From: Allantophomopsis cytisporea
Taxonomy: Eukaryota > Ascomycota > Leotiomycetes > Phacidiales > Phacidiaceae
Length of the DNA: 64,000 nucleotides
Reading direction: 5' to 3'
NCBI GenBank assembly: GCA_024752435.1
Contig: CP103030.1
Location: 682,001 to 746,000, forward strand
A model generated the notes under the pieces. That model was not told the origin of the DNA. It ran no database searches and saw only the letters and a program-made list of their open reading frames with translations. This document shows, piece after piece, positions 45,486-57,544 of the stretch. The first letter of the stretch is position 1; each line of letters starts with the position of its first letter. The position numbers and the translations under genes are program-made.

Positions 45486-46202
45486 TTTGAGTGTGTGGAC
45501 GGATCGGGAAGTGTTTAAGAAGCCTCTGTCATGACATGGAGGAGCTTTAATGGAGCAGATCGTGAAGCTTGGTGTCGAGTCTTGGACCTCTACTTTTATG
45601 CTTTCTCGTCAACCTAAGGTTACAGCCCATGCTATGTCTACCTACATTGATTATGACAAGGTGAACGTCACTGTTGGATATGGTAGCGTCCAAATTTATA
45701 TATCGAATGGCACGGATGTTCATGATGACGCAAGGTCATCGGATATGAGCAAGGTATATGGGCAGTCGTCCCTTCATTCAAAGAAAGATTATTTAGAATG
45801 GTGGAATGAAGACCCCCAGAATGCGGAGTGCACACGGTCCGAGATTTAGACTAAATCTTCCAAGCATTAATCCCCGGCCAGCAACCCGCAGCAAAGGCAC
45901 GCCAAGCATTGACATGAACAATATCTGAGATAAGCTTCCTAACCATACATTCCCCGATACCACAAAGGCTAGTAGACTGTATGCAGTAGACACTTCGGTA
46001 CTTTCGCACATACCTTTCCATGTGTAGTTAGCCAAGTTGTGCATAATGGCAACACATAGCAAGTCCACCCATTTTCACTTGTCACCAACTATCTAGTCCT
46101 TGAATTTTTATAAAATACGTCCCTAACTCCAATGTAACAACATGTGTATATTTGTAATGTAGTTGTCAATCGATTGCATCTATATGAACTCACTTTCGCC
46201 AC
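45486..46202. other. Intergenic 2EXR-like / UTP22, 0.7 kb
   Basis: No confident gene. A 99-codon plus-strand frame (45550-45849) has mixed composition but no recognisable domain; see rejected items. Confidence 0.45.
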
Positions 46203-49200
46203 TCATTTGGAGTCAATCCGTGAAATCATATCTCCTCCAAGTCTGCTTATCTCTGCGAGGATCGCCGACTTATCAATTCCAACGTCAGATCCTTTTCCTC
46301 CATCTTCACTTAGAAGAGGCCTCGTGGCATATTGTAGGTTAACTTTGAATGGTCTCGCTGCTGTCTGGGGATTCCACAACCCAGCAATAAGAGCCTTATC
46401 CGTGGGATTGTGGAAGAGAAGAATACTCGTGCTGTATATCGCCTTCAAGTCCTCAATGAAGTGTTGTACTGGCTCATAGCCAATATTCTGGAGATCTTCC
46501 TCTTCCTGAACCTCCAAGTTTTTAAATTGTGCCTTCGAAGACTTCTTTGGTTTCGTGCGTCCTCGATACTTTGGTGTCATGTGTATGACAAAATCGTATT
46601 CCGCCGTAGAAGGAGCAAACAAGGACTCAATATCAAGCTCCGCTCCCTGTTCTTTGACAACCTTGCATGCTGATCGAGCAAGTGCTGTCATTCGGGCTGC
46701 AACTACTTTAGAAGGACCACTCTCAGTGAAAGCAGTACCAGTCGTGTCGTGATTCGACGCTGCAATCAAAACTGTTCGGCTCATACTGGGATCAATCTTT
46801 CTCCATGCTTCTAGTCTGGTGGTAATAGCAGCGACGTCATCACTAGTCATTGTTCCACCAAAGTCGACAACTAGTGGGGTCAATCTCCAGTCCCATCGTG
46901 AGAGAAACAAAAGTGTCCTCAGGAGACCACTCAGGGCGCTGGACGGCGCGTGCCATGGGTATGGCTGCAAGAAGGTTCGAACTGTGAGAAGCTCAGTGAG
47001 CTCTTCAGCAACATGTCCTGAGAGCATATGGACATCGAACCATTTCTTGACAAGACGAATGGTCGGTGACAATAGTGGGAATCTTGTGCAATGCGTAGTG
47101 ATTGACTGCGTATGAAGTGGGACTTGTATATTAACTCGCCGATAGATAGCAAGAGCTGCAACAGCGTCCTCTCGTGTTCGGTTGTCGACTGACTTGTCCT
47201 TCACTTGACGCTCAAGCAAGACTTGCTCTCTGTCATTTTGAATACGTAGACGAAAAGTAGCTCCGGATGGATATTTGATATCCAGGAAGGCACAGTTGAG
47301 GAGTGGTTGATCGGCGTTCTCCAAACCTATCCGGGCAATGAGTCCACTAACGGCCTCCTCGAGAAGGTCGCCAATCTTAAGAAGAAATGCCATCTTAGTC
47401 CTTTGAATCGCAATAATGTCATCGGGCCATCTTCCTGAACCTTCAAATTGTATAAGAACATCAGCAGGGGTTCTCAGATGCTGATGAGCATTGTAGATTG
47501 GTGGAAGCAGTGATGTTGAACGAAGCAGAGGGCTGATTGGAGATAATTGGCGCAATTGTAAGGGCAGGCTTTCAAGATCACGAATATCCTTTTCGAGGGT
47601 CTTGTAGTCCTCTCTCAGAGCACTGAAAGCATCAGCAGCGCCCCAAGGTAAAAGACTGTCCACGTCTTGCCCAATGAAGACTGCACCTCCTGCGGCGGCC
47701 ATACTAACATGTCTCGCAAGTAGAAATATAACAATCTGCTGGTAGATTGGCATGCTGACGCCCTTAGCCCAGACAACACTCTCCAAGATACTACCGTCTT
47801 TAAAGCGTCTCAACTCGGCTTTCTCTCCCCAAAAGTTTTGGAACGCAGCAGCTTTCTTTTTTTCCTCGGCTGATGGCCCATGATCAACGACACGATCAAC
47901 ATTTGCGGAATCGAAAACCAGCCCAATCAAGAACGTCGAGCTAGATGAGCTCTCAGGTGCTGCAGTTTTGAGCGACCATTTGGAGCACCCTTTGACTTGA
48001 ATGTCGATAATTCTGACTCTGTCAGTAAGACCTTCCGTAAGAGCCCGATACGTTTTATTGAGTACTCGTGTCAAAGAGTCACTGTGATCGCCTAGAGGAG
48101 CAGCTGAATCATGCACACAAGGAACTCTCACAAGAGTATCGAACTTTTGCAGAGGTTGGTCTGTTCTCAAGATGAATGCAGCTTCGAATTGATCAAATAC
48201 AGCGTCATTCAGCATCTCCAAGGAAGTGCGTGCCTCTTCAACCAAAGACTTATATGCCCATGGAGACATTCGATAAAGAATGTTGACACCTCTGGGACCA
48301 TCATAAAAGATGGGCCGGTCGCTCTTCGTAAGAGAGATATCGGGTGCCTGGTATACCATTGGCTTCGTGATTAGGTCACTCATCGCGAAATACTGAATGA
48401 CTGCCTTGAAAAGCTGGTAACTGCTGTAACCTGGAGACAAGACGCTATGGCCTTTAGGACCGCCGCCTTGAAGAAGGAGAGCTGTAATGGCTGCCCATTC
48501 AAAGTGGCCAAATCCACCATTGCTGACATCGGCACCGAAGCCGCGTTGTCGTAACCATATACGGCCAAGCATGCAAGCGTCTCTGAAGCCTTCAGATTGT
48601 GTAGTCGCCGAATATAGCACCTTGAGGTACTGGGCATAGGATGCATCGGCTAGTAAAGTGGAGTTATAGAACGGCGTTGGCAATGGAGTGACATCGTGGC
48701 CGCTTGAGGTATCCTTGGATCGGATGGCATTCTTGGAGGGTAACAGCTTCGTGATACTGAAGAATTTGTCTGGTGCCGTTGGAATGATACGTATATTGCA
48801 CTTAGTACTGGCGAAGTCACTGGAACCTGAGAAATGACTATGTCAGTACAGAAATTGGCGCTCAGGTCTGATTGAGCTCACCGTTGCTTGCTCGTAACAC
48901 CAGGATTGGCTGCAACGTATTCCCATTTAGATACTCAAAATCCATGACGAAAAATTTGTCAGTAGTATCTTGTAAGCCCGCAGCAATACATGCCAGGTAA
49001 TATGCTCTCTTGTAAAAATAGCGATAATTGAGGTGATCCTTTTCCTGTAATATAGACGCTGGCATTGTGATAATCATGTCTACTGCCATGTTGCTATCCG
49101 TTTTCGTCATTGTCTTCAAGGCAAAACTGCCAGTAACATTGGCACTGGATGGTTTTGCGTACGCAAGCTTATATGCAGCATCCTTTTTCGGTTTTGGCTC

Positions 49201-49667
49201 GGGATAGGGAATGACGATCTTATGCGACTTGTGCATTGCCTTTGTGGCATCAACGACCTATGAGTTCATCAGTTCAATTCTATTATCGACTTTGATTTGA
49301 AGATTTAACTTACACTCATTGGCTCACGATCAGCGATATTCTCGATGATTGTCTTCAACTTCCGCAAAGCCTCGTTGACTGGACCCATTCGCTTCTCATA
49401 GTTTGGACGAATTTCAGAGAGCATCTCATCCACCTGCATTTTGAACATGCTCGACTTGTACATGTCTCCTGCGTACATAGCAGAGCTATCAATTGTCTGT
49501 TCGCCAGTCGACTTGTTGGCGGACTTCTTCTGGACTTTTGAAGGGCGCTTGTCATCTTCGCTTTCTTCAACCGACTGATCATTGAGAGAGGCGTCATCGC
49601 TGTGAATCGAGTCCTGGTCGCTGTCATGTTCCAGCTTTCTTCTTTTTATTGGGTGGGCGGGCGCCAT
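46203..49667 (-). CDS. UTP22: U3 snoRNP protein UTP22 (Nrap family)
   Basis: Three exons (49667-49314, 49257-48882, 48826-46203) encode about 1117 residues. The N terminus has a basic start (MAPAHPIKRRKLEHDSDQDS) and an acidic Ser-rich stretch. Nrap-family domains follow, related to inactive nucleotidyltransferase folds: AVDMIITMPASILQEKDHLN, YLNGNTLQPILVLRAS, GRIWLRQRGFGAD and AELRRFKDGSILESVVWAKG. The C-terminal part includes WDWRLTPLVVDFGG and YDFVIHMTPKYRGR. Utp22 with Rrp7 forms the UTP-C part of the small-subunit processome in the nucleolus and is needed for early 18S rRNA processing. The length is close to that of yeast Utp22 and mammalian NOL6. No truncation is seen. Confidence 0.93.
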
Positions 49668-50396
49668 GATTATTGCTGTGAGATAGGGAGCTTCGACGCC
49701 AAAAAAGCGTGTAGTGATTTGGAGGGTTGCAAGACTGCAAGATTTGTCGATTTCTCAATTTCTCGGCTGGCAACTTTTTTGACAAGCATAACTTCTTAAG
49801 GTCGGGAAAGCTAATCTAGTTGGTACTGCCTAAGCGATTAATTAAGCTTAATTCCAGCGCCCCTCTGCCAAACCGCCGGACTACGCACGCTGACTCATTA
49901 CTACTGGACAACCCTAGCCACTGATAATGGTGTGCTCTGCTTATGCCCACTGAATCCAAGGGAGCAAGAAAAAGGGAAAAAAAAAAAAAAAACAGCATCT
50001 TTACGTCGTAATTGACCTGCATTGTCGGCCTAAGTACCAAGGCCCACGTATATATATACTTGAATAAATACATACTGTTAGTCAGTTCAATTGGTGAGTC
50101 AATACCTTTAATAATAAAAGCCAGAGCTAGACCGAAGTGGTCGGAATACGTAGCGTGGTACATAAGTAATAGTGATAGCGTATCTGTGTATGAACTTTCC
50201 CCGAAATCGGGTCCGCATATGTTTATCGCCCCAAATAATTATTGATGCCCACCACTGTTGCGCGCAGTCTTCCGCATCTCAATCCAAAATACTACAACGA
50301 TACATAATATCGTAATCTCAATCGTTCGTTCTAGAAGACGTGCCTATTACTTTACATCAATTGGTGTGTTCTTCTTTCTTCACCTGCATTATCTTC
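49668..50396. promoter_or_regulatory. Divergent promoter region UTP22 / cystathionine gamma-synthase
   Basis: 729 bases between start codons. A 16-base A run lies at 49977-49992. No GCN4-type TGACTCA upstream of the methionine-pathway gene is convincingly placed: TGACTCAT occurs at 49890-49897, about 500 bp from its ATG, and is a candidate for the amino-acid starvation factor CPC1/GCN4. Confidence 0.45.
49890..49897 (+). promoter_or_regulatory. Candidate GCN4/CPC1 site (TGACTCAT)
   Basis: TGACTCA is the core recognised by Gcn4/Cpc1 bZIP factors, which activate amino-acid biosynthetic genes. It lies in the shared upstream region of cystathionine gamma-synthase and UTP22, about 500 bp from the former's ATG. 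The single match could be chance. Confidence 0.3.
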
Positions 50397-52355
50397 ATGG
50401 CTACCATATCTGGTGATGTTGGTGACTCAATCCCCGCCAACACCCCTCACGTATGTATACATCTATACCCCTCTTCTTTCCTGCTCCTCAATTGCGCTCT
50501 ATACTGATTCTTAATAGGCTGTCAGTGTGTCTCTTCCAACATGGAAGGCCAATGTAGGCTACGAAGAGGGTCAGGAGTGGGTTGTCAGTAAAATGACAAC
50601 TGGCTATCCCAGGTAACGTCTTTCTGGACTTGAGTGTGCCACATTCATAGCTAATAATTCCTGTCTAGATTCTTCATCAACAAGCTCATTGTCGCATTCG
50701 CCGAAGACATTGCTGCTGACCACGGTTTCCCTTCTCAACAAGCAATGCTATTCCCGTCGAGCAGAACTGCTAGGCGCTGTGTCGACTTTCTCCAGACCAA
50801 AGATCCATCCCTCGTTGATCAACTCAAGGTCATTGATCTGACTCTGGACCCTTCACAAAAGGTTCCTGTCGAACTCACCAAAGTGAGACCCTGTGTCTCT
50901 GCTGTACTTTTTCCGAAGGAAAAGTTTAGCTTGGCGAAGCAATACTGGCAACACTCTGGAGATGGGGTGTCTAGTCGACGAGCCGAATATTGTCATAGTT
51001 TATACCGCGATGGTCTTCTAGTGGCTTCCAAGGTCTTGAAACCAGTTGCGAATGGACAGGAGACATTTCGTAAGGGCCCAAGGCGCTACCAGCGAGGTGG
51101 ATCAATCGACAAGACACCCCAGGCACATGCTAGAATCAATTCCACGAACAGCACTGTCAACCTCGCAACTGGAAAGGATATCATAGAACCAGGGGAGGGT
51201 GAACAATTTATTGAAGAACGATTTGGTCGAAATCTGAATGTTGCCTTTGCGGATCACTCCAAGGTAGCCACGAGGCGCCGTATTGCCGGTTCTCTTACTG
51301 CTAATGTTGAATTAGCAGAAGCACCCAACTCCATAGCGGATCCTGCTAAGATTCGTGGTGTTTCAGGGCTCGAAGTTGACGATGTTTACCTTTATCCTTG
51401 TGGAATGAATGCAATCTTCAATGCCCATCAGACGATGCTCAAATCTCGCGGCTCTCGCAAGAGTATCATGTTTGGCTTTCCATACGTCGATACTCTCAAA
51501 ATTCTAGAGAAGTGGGGCCCTGGATGTTTGTTCTATGGATCCTCATCTTCCGAGGATATAGACGACCTGGAAAGACGATTAGAAAGTGGCGAAAGATATT
51601 TGGCCTTGTTCGCCGAGTTCCCTGGGAATCCTCTGTTAAAGTCACCGGATCTGAAGCGTTTGAAAGCTCTGTCAAACAAGTACGATTTTGGCATCGTGAT
51701 AGATGAAACGATCGGAAACTTCATCAACATCCACGTTCTACCTTATGCAGATATGGTGGTCAGCAGTTTAACCAAGATTTTTACTGGTGAAGCCAACGTT
51801 ATGGGTGGTAGCATGATTTTGAATCCTCAAGGGCAGTACTACAAGAGCTTGAAGGACACTTTGGCAGTTGATTACGAAGACAACTACTGGGCGGAGGATG
51901 CCATTTTTATGGAACGCAACAGCAGAGATTTTGTCTCCCGAATCGAAAGGATCAATGTTAGCGCAGAGACTATCTGCGATGTTCTCCTGGCTCATCCACT
52001 AGTTAAGGATGTTTACTATCCAAAGCACAGCTCAACCCGACCGTTCTATGATAATTGTCGAACTCCAAATGGCGGTTACGGAGGATTGTTGTCTGTCACA
52101 TTCAAGACCACTCCACAAGCCATCGCATTCTTTGACCGAATAAACACAGCCAAAGGACCCAGTCTGGGTACTAATTTCACTCTTACATCGCCATTTGTTC
52201 TTTTGGCGCATTATCAGGAGCTTGAATGGGCAGCATCACTTGGCGTACCTGGCGATCTGATCCGGATCAGCGTTGGGCTGGAAGACACAATGGCATTGAA
52301 AGCTACCTTTGAAGAGGCCCTCCAGGCTGCAGAGGCTGTAGCTGCATCGGAGTAA
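50397..52355 (+). CDS. Cystathionine gamma-synthase (STR2 / met-7 type)
   Basis: Three exons (50397-50450, 50518-50612, 50669-52355) encode about 611 residues. The long N-terminal region (AVSVSLPTWKANVGYEEGQE) is typical of fungal STR2-type enzymes. The PLP fold-type I core includes YLYPCGMNAIFNAHQ, the PLP-contacting Asp in DFGIVIDETIGNFIN, and the Schiff-base Lys (about 418) in MVVSSLTKIFTGEANVMGGS. The C terminus holds LIRISVGLED. The enzyme condenses O-acetyl- or O-succinylhomoserine with cysteine to form cystathionine, the transsulfuration step towards homocysteine and methionine. The protein is complete. Confidence 0.93.
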
Positions 52356-52980
52356 GGAGGAATCTGTCATCTCTTACAGGTTGTGCGCCTGGGTTGTGAC
52401 CTTGGCCTGTTGCATGAGGCCACTGATATCTACACATCGAAGAGTTTAAGCATACTGAAGGTACATAGAACCTTGCAGATCTCGGAATAAAAATCCGGTT
52501 TAGCTCAAGAATGATGTGACTATTCTGCTTTGATTGTACTTATGAGCTCCAAGTGACACTGCGAGTTCTGCCCTATACCCTGCTAAGCAGCCTGAAATAG
52601 CGCCATATTGGAAGAAGGGAAGAATCACGTAAAGAGTAAGATATGTTTAGAACATTATTTTGGCTTCCGGTAGTCGATGATTACAAAGGGTGATTCTTGC
52701 TTTCAATACAACTTTGATACTGACTGATGGGAACTGCCGAGGCATAGAGCTTTCGTTGCACCGTTGAGCGTGGTCCGTTCATTATTACCACTCACGTTAA
52801 CGCAAATTGGTGTTCCGTCGCGTCTCACTGCAAGCGACGCGCCGCTTTACAACTTCTACTTTCAATAACCATAAATGCAAATCGAGCAAGGAAGAATATC
52901 AGTGATTCGAACGTCACCAACACAATACCGGCAACTCGTCTCGGAATTTGGAGGTCGACTTCGGGAAGTTGGGGTTGAAT
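52356..52980. other. Intergenic, 3' of CGS and promoter of SMC6
   Basis: 625 bases between co-oriented genes. GACGCGCC/GCGACGCG-like words at about 52815-52845 lie 140-165 bp before the SMC6 start and resemble the MluI-type ACGCGT box core of S-phase genes only weakly. No gene is seen. Confidence 0.4.
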
Positions 52981-55900
52981 ATGGCTCCCTCGAAGCGCCC
53001 CAGACCCGTTGATGAGGAGCAGAATTATGCTGTCGTGACTGATCAAGCTTCATCAAATTTACGACAAGATTCCAACAAGCGAGCACGGATCGCCAATTAT
53101 GACGAGGGACGATCAAATAGGAATGAATCCAATAGTTCTCCGTCCGAAGATGAAGAGCAACCGGCCGCTCCAGTAGTGGAAGACACGTTCTTCCCACCCA
53201 GCACGCAGTACGAGATTGAACGTGATGCCGGTTTCAAGCATCTGCAAAACGAAGAGCGTGACGATGAACGCGCAACTCAAGCCATTTTGGCGCGGAACCA
53301 AGCCTTGGGCGAGAATCGACCAGCAGAGAATGGTATTATCGAAAGCATTACATGCATCAACTTCATGTGTCACGAAAGGTTACATGTAGAATTGGGCCCG
53401 CTCATCAACTTCATTGTCGGTATGAACGGTAGCGGAAAAAGTGCAGTTCTGACAGGTATAACGCTTTGCCTTGGTGGGAAAGCGAGCACGACCAGTCGTG
53501 GAGGAAGTCTGAAGAGCTTTATAAAGGAAGGCCGGGAACAATCAATTCTAGTCGTAATGATTGCGAATCGGGGGATTGATGCATATCAACCTGAGGTGTA
53601 TGGAGACTCGATCATTGTGGAGCGGCACTTTTCGAAGTCAGGAACAAGCGGATTCAAGCTCAAGAGCTCGCCAGGCAGGATTATTTCCATTAAAAAGGGC
53701 GACGTTGAAGATATTATCGAGCATTTTCAGATGCAGATCGACAATCCAATGAACGTTCTGACTCAAGATGCTGCTCGTCAGTTCTTGAACAGTTCAACGC
53801 CTGCTCAGAAATACAAGTTCTTTGTTAAGGGCGTGCAGTTGGAACAACTCGACAATGACTACAAACTATTACGCGAAACCACCGATAACATTCTGGAAAA
53901 GATTTATGTTCAGAAAGACAATGTCAAGGTACTCGAAGATGTGAAGAACGCTGCAGAGGAGAAACGGAAACTGATTGCCAAACACGAAAGCATGAGAGCT
54001 CGGGCTAGACAACTCGTGAGGCAGTGCGCATGGGCCCAGGTTGAAGAACAAGAGAAAGGGTTAGAGCATCGGGAGAGAGTTATACAGGAGATTCAAATAA
54101 AAATTGCTGAGGCAGAACAAAACGCCGAAGATAAGGCTGCCCGTTATCAACAAGCCAACGATCACACGGAACGAGCACAGGAAGCTCTGCATAATGTCAC
54201 TGAAGAGCTTGTGCCTTTAAAAGAAGAGCAGGCTGATGCAAAGGAGAAGTATGATAACAACAAAAAAGAGTTGGAGGATGTGCTACAGAACCAACGACAG
54301 GTCCGTGAATTCATGAGGGTAGCGAGAACTAAGATCAGTGACACCGAGAGAGATATTGTTGCCGAACAACAACGCTTGAACAAGGCCAACGGTGGCGCCC
54401 ACGGTCAGCTCCTCGCTGATCTAGAAGATGCCAAGAGCAAAGGGGCGGATGCGAAATCTAACATCGATACTCATACTGAGGAGTTACCAGAGTTACAACG
54501 AAATCGCCAAGCTGCAGAAGTTGCTCTTCGAAAAGCTGCGGAACCGATTGCGGAGAAGCAGAATGAAATTCGAGCGTGTGAGGGCCAGCTTCAGGAGTTG
54601 AGCCGAGAGCAAAGGAGCTCACTGGCAGGTTTCGAACATACCATCCCCAATCTCCTGAACATGATCAGCAAAGATAGTCGATTTCGGGAGAAACCTATTG
54701 GACCAGTCGGTGCGCACATTAAACTGCTCCAGCCCATATGGTCTACTGTACTAGAGAAATCCATAGGAGGTACCCTAAATGCCTTCATTGTTACGAGCCA
54801 TCATGACAAAGAACTCTTGGAAAGAATGATGCGACAAGCTCGTGTTTTTAGAAGCCCAATAGTTATTGGAAACAACAGTCCTATAGACATCAATGGTCAC
54901 GAACCCGACGCACAATACAACACCATTCTACGTGCTCTAGAAATTGACAACGACTTGGTCAGAAAGCAATTGATCATTAACCAGCAAATCGAACAGACCA
55001 TTTTGATTGAATCACGATCAACCGCTGCACGGGTGATGTCTGAAGGTGCCAGGCCTGCCAATGTCCGACAATGTTTCGCAATCCATGAGTCTCGCAGAGG
55101 ATGGGGTGTAGCCTTTGGATTCGGTGCTGGGGGTGGCAACAAAGCGAGCCCAATCCAAGGAGACTTGAAGCTGACACCACGGATGAAGACCGATGTCGAC
55201 AGCCAGATTGCATTCCGCCGTGATAATCTGGAACAACTCAGGCAAGACCTGCGTGAGCTTATACTTCGGCATAGGGGAGCCCAGCAAGCATTGGACCGTT
55301 GCAACAAGGCTATTGATCATCATAAACGCAGAAAACGTGACCTTGAAGTGGCATTGCAACGTGCCAATGAGCGCCTAGACAACCTTCAGGAAGAAATGGA
55401 TAGTATGGATAACCAGGATGGCGGAAAGCTAGATGGATTGCAGGAGTACCTTAATGAGCAGAAGCTAGAATTAACTACCTATGAGGGTACTTATCAGGAG
55501 TGTGCTCTCCAAAAGGACAGACTGAATAAGACTTCTGTGGAATTGAAGAAGACTCTTGATGCCATCAGAGCACGCATCGAGGACCACGAGATTCAGGTAC
55601 AAAAGGCACAGCAGAAAGTCAATCGGTCGTCCCAGGCAAGGAGTCACACTCTCCAGGAGAAGAACACTTCTATCGAACAAATTGAAGAAGTCAGGGCTGA
55701 GAAGGAGAGAGCCGCTCAGAAGCGCGATCGTGATGCTGCAACTGTTCAAGATTTCATCGAACAGGCTACCAAGATATCTACACGAGTCCTTATTGAAGCT
55801 GGTGAAACTCCTGCTAGTCTTGATGCCAAGCTCGCTCAAATACAGACACGCATCAGGGAGTACAACAACCAAGCTGGTGGGACAGACGAAGAGATCAACA

Positions 55901-56587
55901 ATGCCGCTAGCGAGGCTTTACAAAATTGGCGTACAGCCGTGAAACAAGTCGAGAGTATGGAGCAGATGTGTGATTTGCTCAAGGAGACCTTTGAGAATAG
56001 ACAGCAGAGATGGCGAAAATTTCAGCAGTTGATCTCGGCACGATCCAGAATCATGTTCGTATACTTATTGAGTGAACGAGGATTCCGAGGCAAGCTTATG
56101 ATCGATCACAAGAGTCAGCTTCTCGATCTCAATATTGAACCGGATGAGACAACCAAAAGTGACAAGGGACGTGCTACTAAGACATTGTCAGGAGGCGAAA
56201 AATCATTCTCGTCCATCTGTCTTCTGCTCGCACTGTGGGAAGCTATGGGTGCACCATTGAGATGCTTGGATGAATTCGATGTATTCATGGACCAAGTCAA
56301 TCGTGATATAAGCACGGAAATGATTGTAAGTCACAGTGCCTGTGATGTGTCTCCAATTGATCGGAATTAATTTATGTCTAGATCACTGCTGCACGAAGAT
56401 CTGTCGGCCGACAATTCATCCTGATCACACCGAATGCCATCAATAAGAATGTGGCAAATGATAGAGATGTCAAGTTAATCAAGTTAGTCATTTCCTATGC
56501 CTATTCGTTCATATGAACGTAGCTCTGACTTCCACATTTAGGCTATTAGATCCTCGACAACCGCAGATCCATTTGCAGCTTCAGTAA
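52981..56587 (+). CDS. SMC6: SMC6, structural maintenance of chromosomes protein
   Basis: Three exons (52981-56325, 56382-56482, 56542-56587) encode about 1163 residues. A disordered N terminus (MAPSKRPRPVDEEQ) precedes ITCINFMCHERLHVELGP and the Walker A motif GMNGSGKSA at about 148. The DNPMNVLTQDAARQFLN motif is characteristic of SMC6 rather than SMC5. Long coiled coils flank a hinge at about 545-720. The C-terminal head has the ABC signature LSGGEKSFSS (about 1070) and Walker B LRCLDEFDVFMD. The ending ARRSVGRQFILITPNAINKN fits SMC6. With Smc5 and Nse proteins it forms a SUMO-ligase-associated complex for DNA repair and replication-fork stability. All motifs are intact. Confidence 0.95.
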
Positions 56588-56803
56588 CATTTTAAGGGCT
56601 ATCAGAGTCACGACAGTTTTATGATTCCACGATAGGGAACTCAGGATGATACCAGGCGTTGGTGCGGCGGTTCCAAGGACGTACGATATTACTCGGAGCG
56701 AACCTCTGCGCTGACTTGATTTTGTATTCCCATTGCCCTACAATACTCTTTTGCATGTCTTCTCTCCAGATAGTTTATACCCAGGCATGCTTCTATCAAT
56801 TCT

Positions 56804-57544
56804 TCAAATCCTTACACCTTTACTCCTCAGTAAATTGATGCTGGCGCTCGCTGTGAAACCTGCCCATTGCCCTACACTGCCAACTGCTGTTCCCAGGCTT
56901 CGTGTTCCATCAAAACGTCTTTCCATGAACTTGCGTGTCTCCTGGAAACCCGGGCTCTTGTCGGTTGTCATGAATAGCTCTGTAGTCGCGTAAATCGTAG
57001 ATAAACTAGCTCTCTTAGTATACCAGCTCGAATCCACGCTGACGTCGCCAGACAAGAACCAAATTTCATCAGATAATGCATGCAGTTCGCGTAGCGATGC
57101 AGGAACATTTGCTGGCACGGCCATTAAAGCCAATGCCTCTTGCCATCGATGAATCACAGCCTGATTCGCCATCAATCGTCTCCAAGCCAGTTCCTTAACC
57201 TTGCTTCCCACGCCCAACTCTTTATCACCAAGATGTCGAGTTTGACTAGCCAAAGCCTTTCGTTGTGTATAGAGGTAAAAATGCACGAGTGAGAATGCCC
57301 CGGCGGGAAACAGATTGGTCGATGCGGCAACATATCCGGTTTTTTCAGCTCCATTGATTAAGGACGTGATGGTAAAGCCATGGGCAGGAATTTCGGGAAG
57401 CGCTGCTGAGAGGATGTTGGTTTCTGTTTCGTTAAACGGACCCGGTGGATGCGGATGATCATACGAATGATAAGATCTTATGGAGGACCGACATAGACGC
57501 TTCAGTTGTGTCGTTGGTCGAAAATGTGATAATCGGGTGGCCAT
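56804..57544 (-). CDS. COQ9: Ubiquinone biosynthesis protein COQ9
   Basis: A single exon encodes 246 residues. The first ~25 residues (MATRLSHFRPTTQLKRLCRS) are an Arg-rich mitochondrial presequence. The COQ9 domain follows with ILSAALPEIPAHGFTITSLI, the conserved helix with WRRLMANQAVIHRWQEALAL, and DEIWFLSGDVSVDSSWYTKR. Coq9 has a TetR-like fold, binds lipid, and supports Coq7 hydroxylation in the coenzyme Q complex at the inner mitochondrial membrane. It is convergent with SMC6 (216 bases between stops). Confidence 0.93.
   Translation of the reverse strand: MATRLSHFRPTTQLKRLCRSSIRSYHSYDHPHPPGPFNETETNILSAALPEIPAHGFTITSLINGAEKTGYVAASTNLFPAGAFSLVHFYLYTQRKALASQTRHLGDKELGVGSKVKELAWRRLMANQAVIHRWQEALALMAVPANVPASLRELHALSDEIWFLSGDVSVDSSWYTKRASLSTIYATTELFMTTDKSPGFQETRKFMERRFDGTRSLGTAVGSVGQWAGFTASASINLLRSKGVRI

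Noticed and set aside
45550..45849. 99-codon plus-strand frame between the 2EXR-like gene and UTP22
   Set aside because: No domain or signal peptide, with an open frame on the opposite strand as well.
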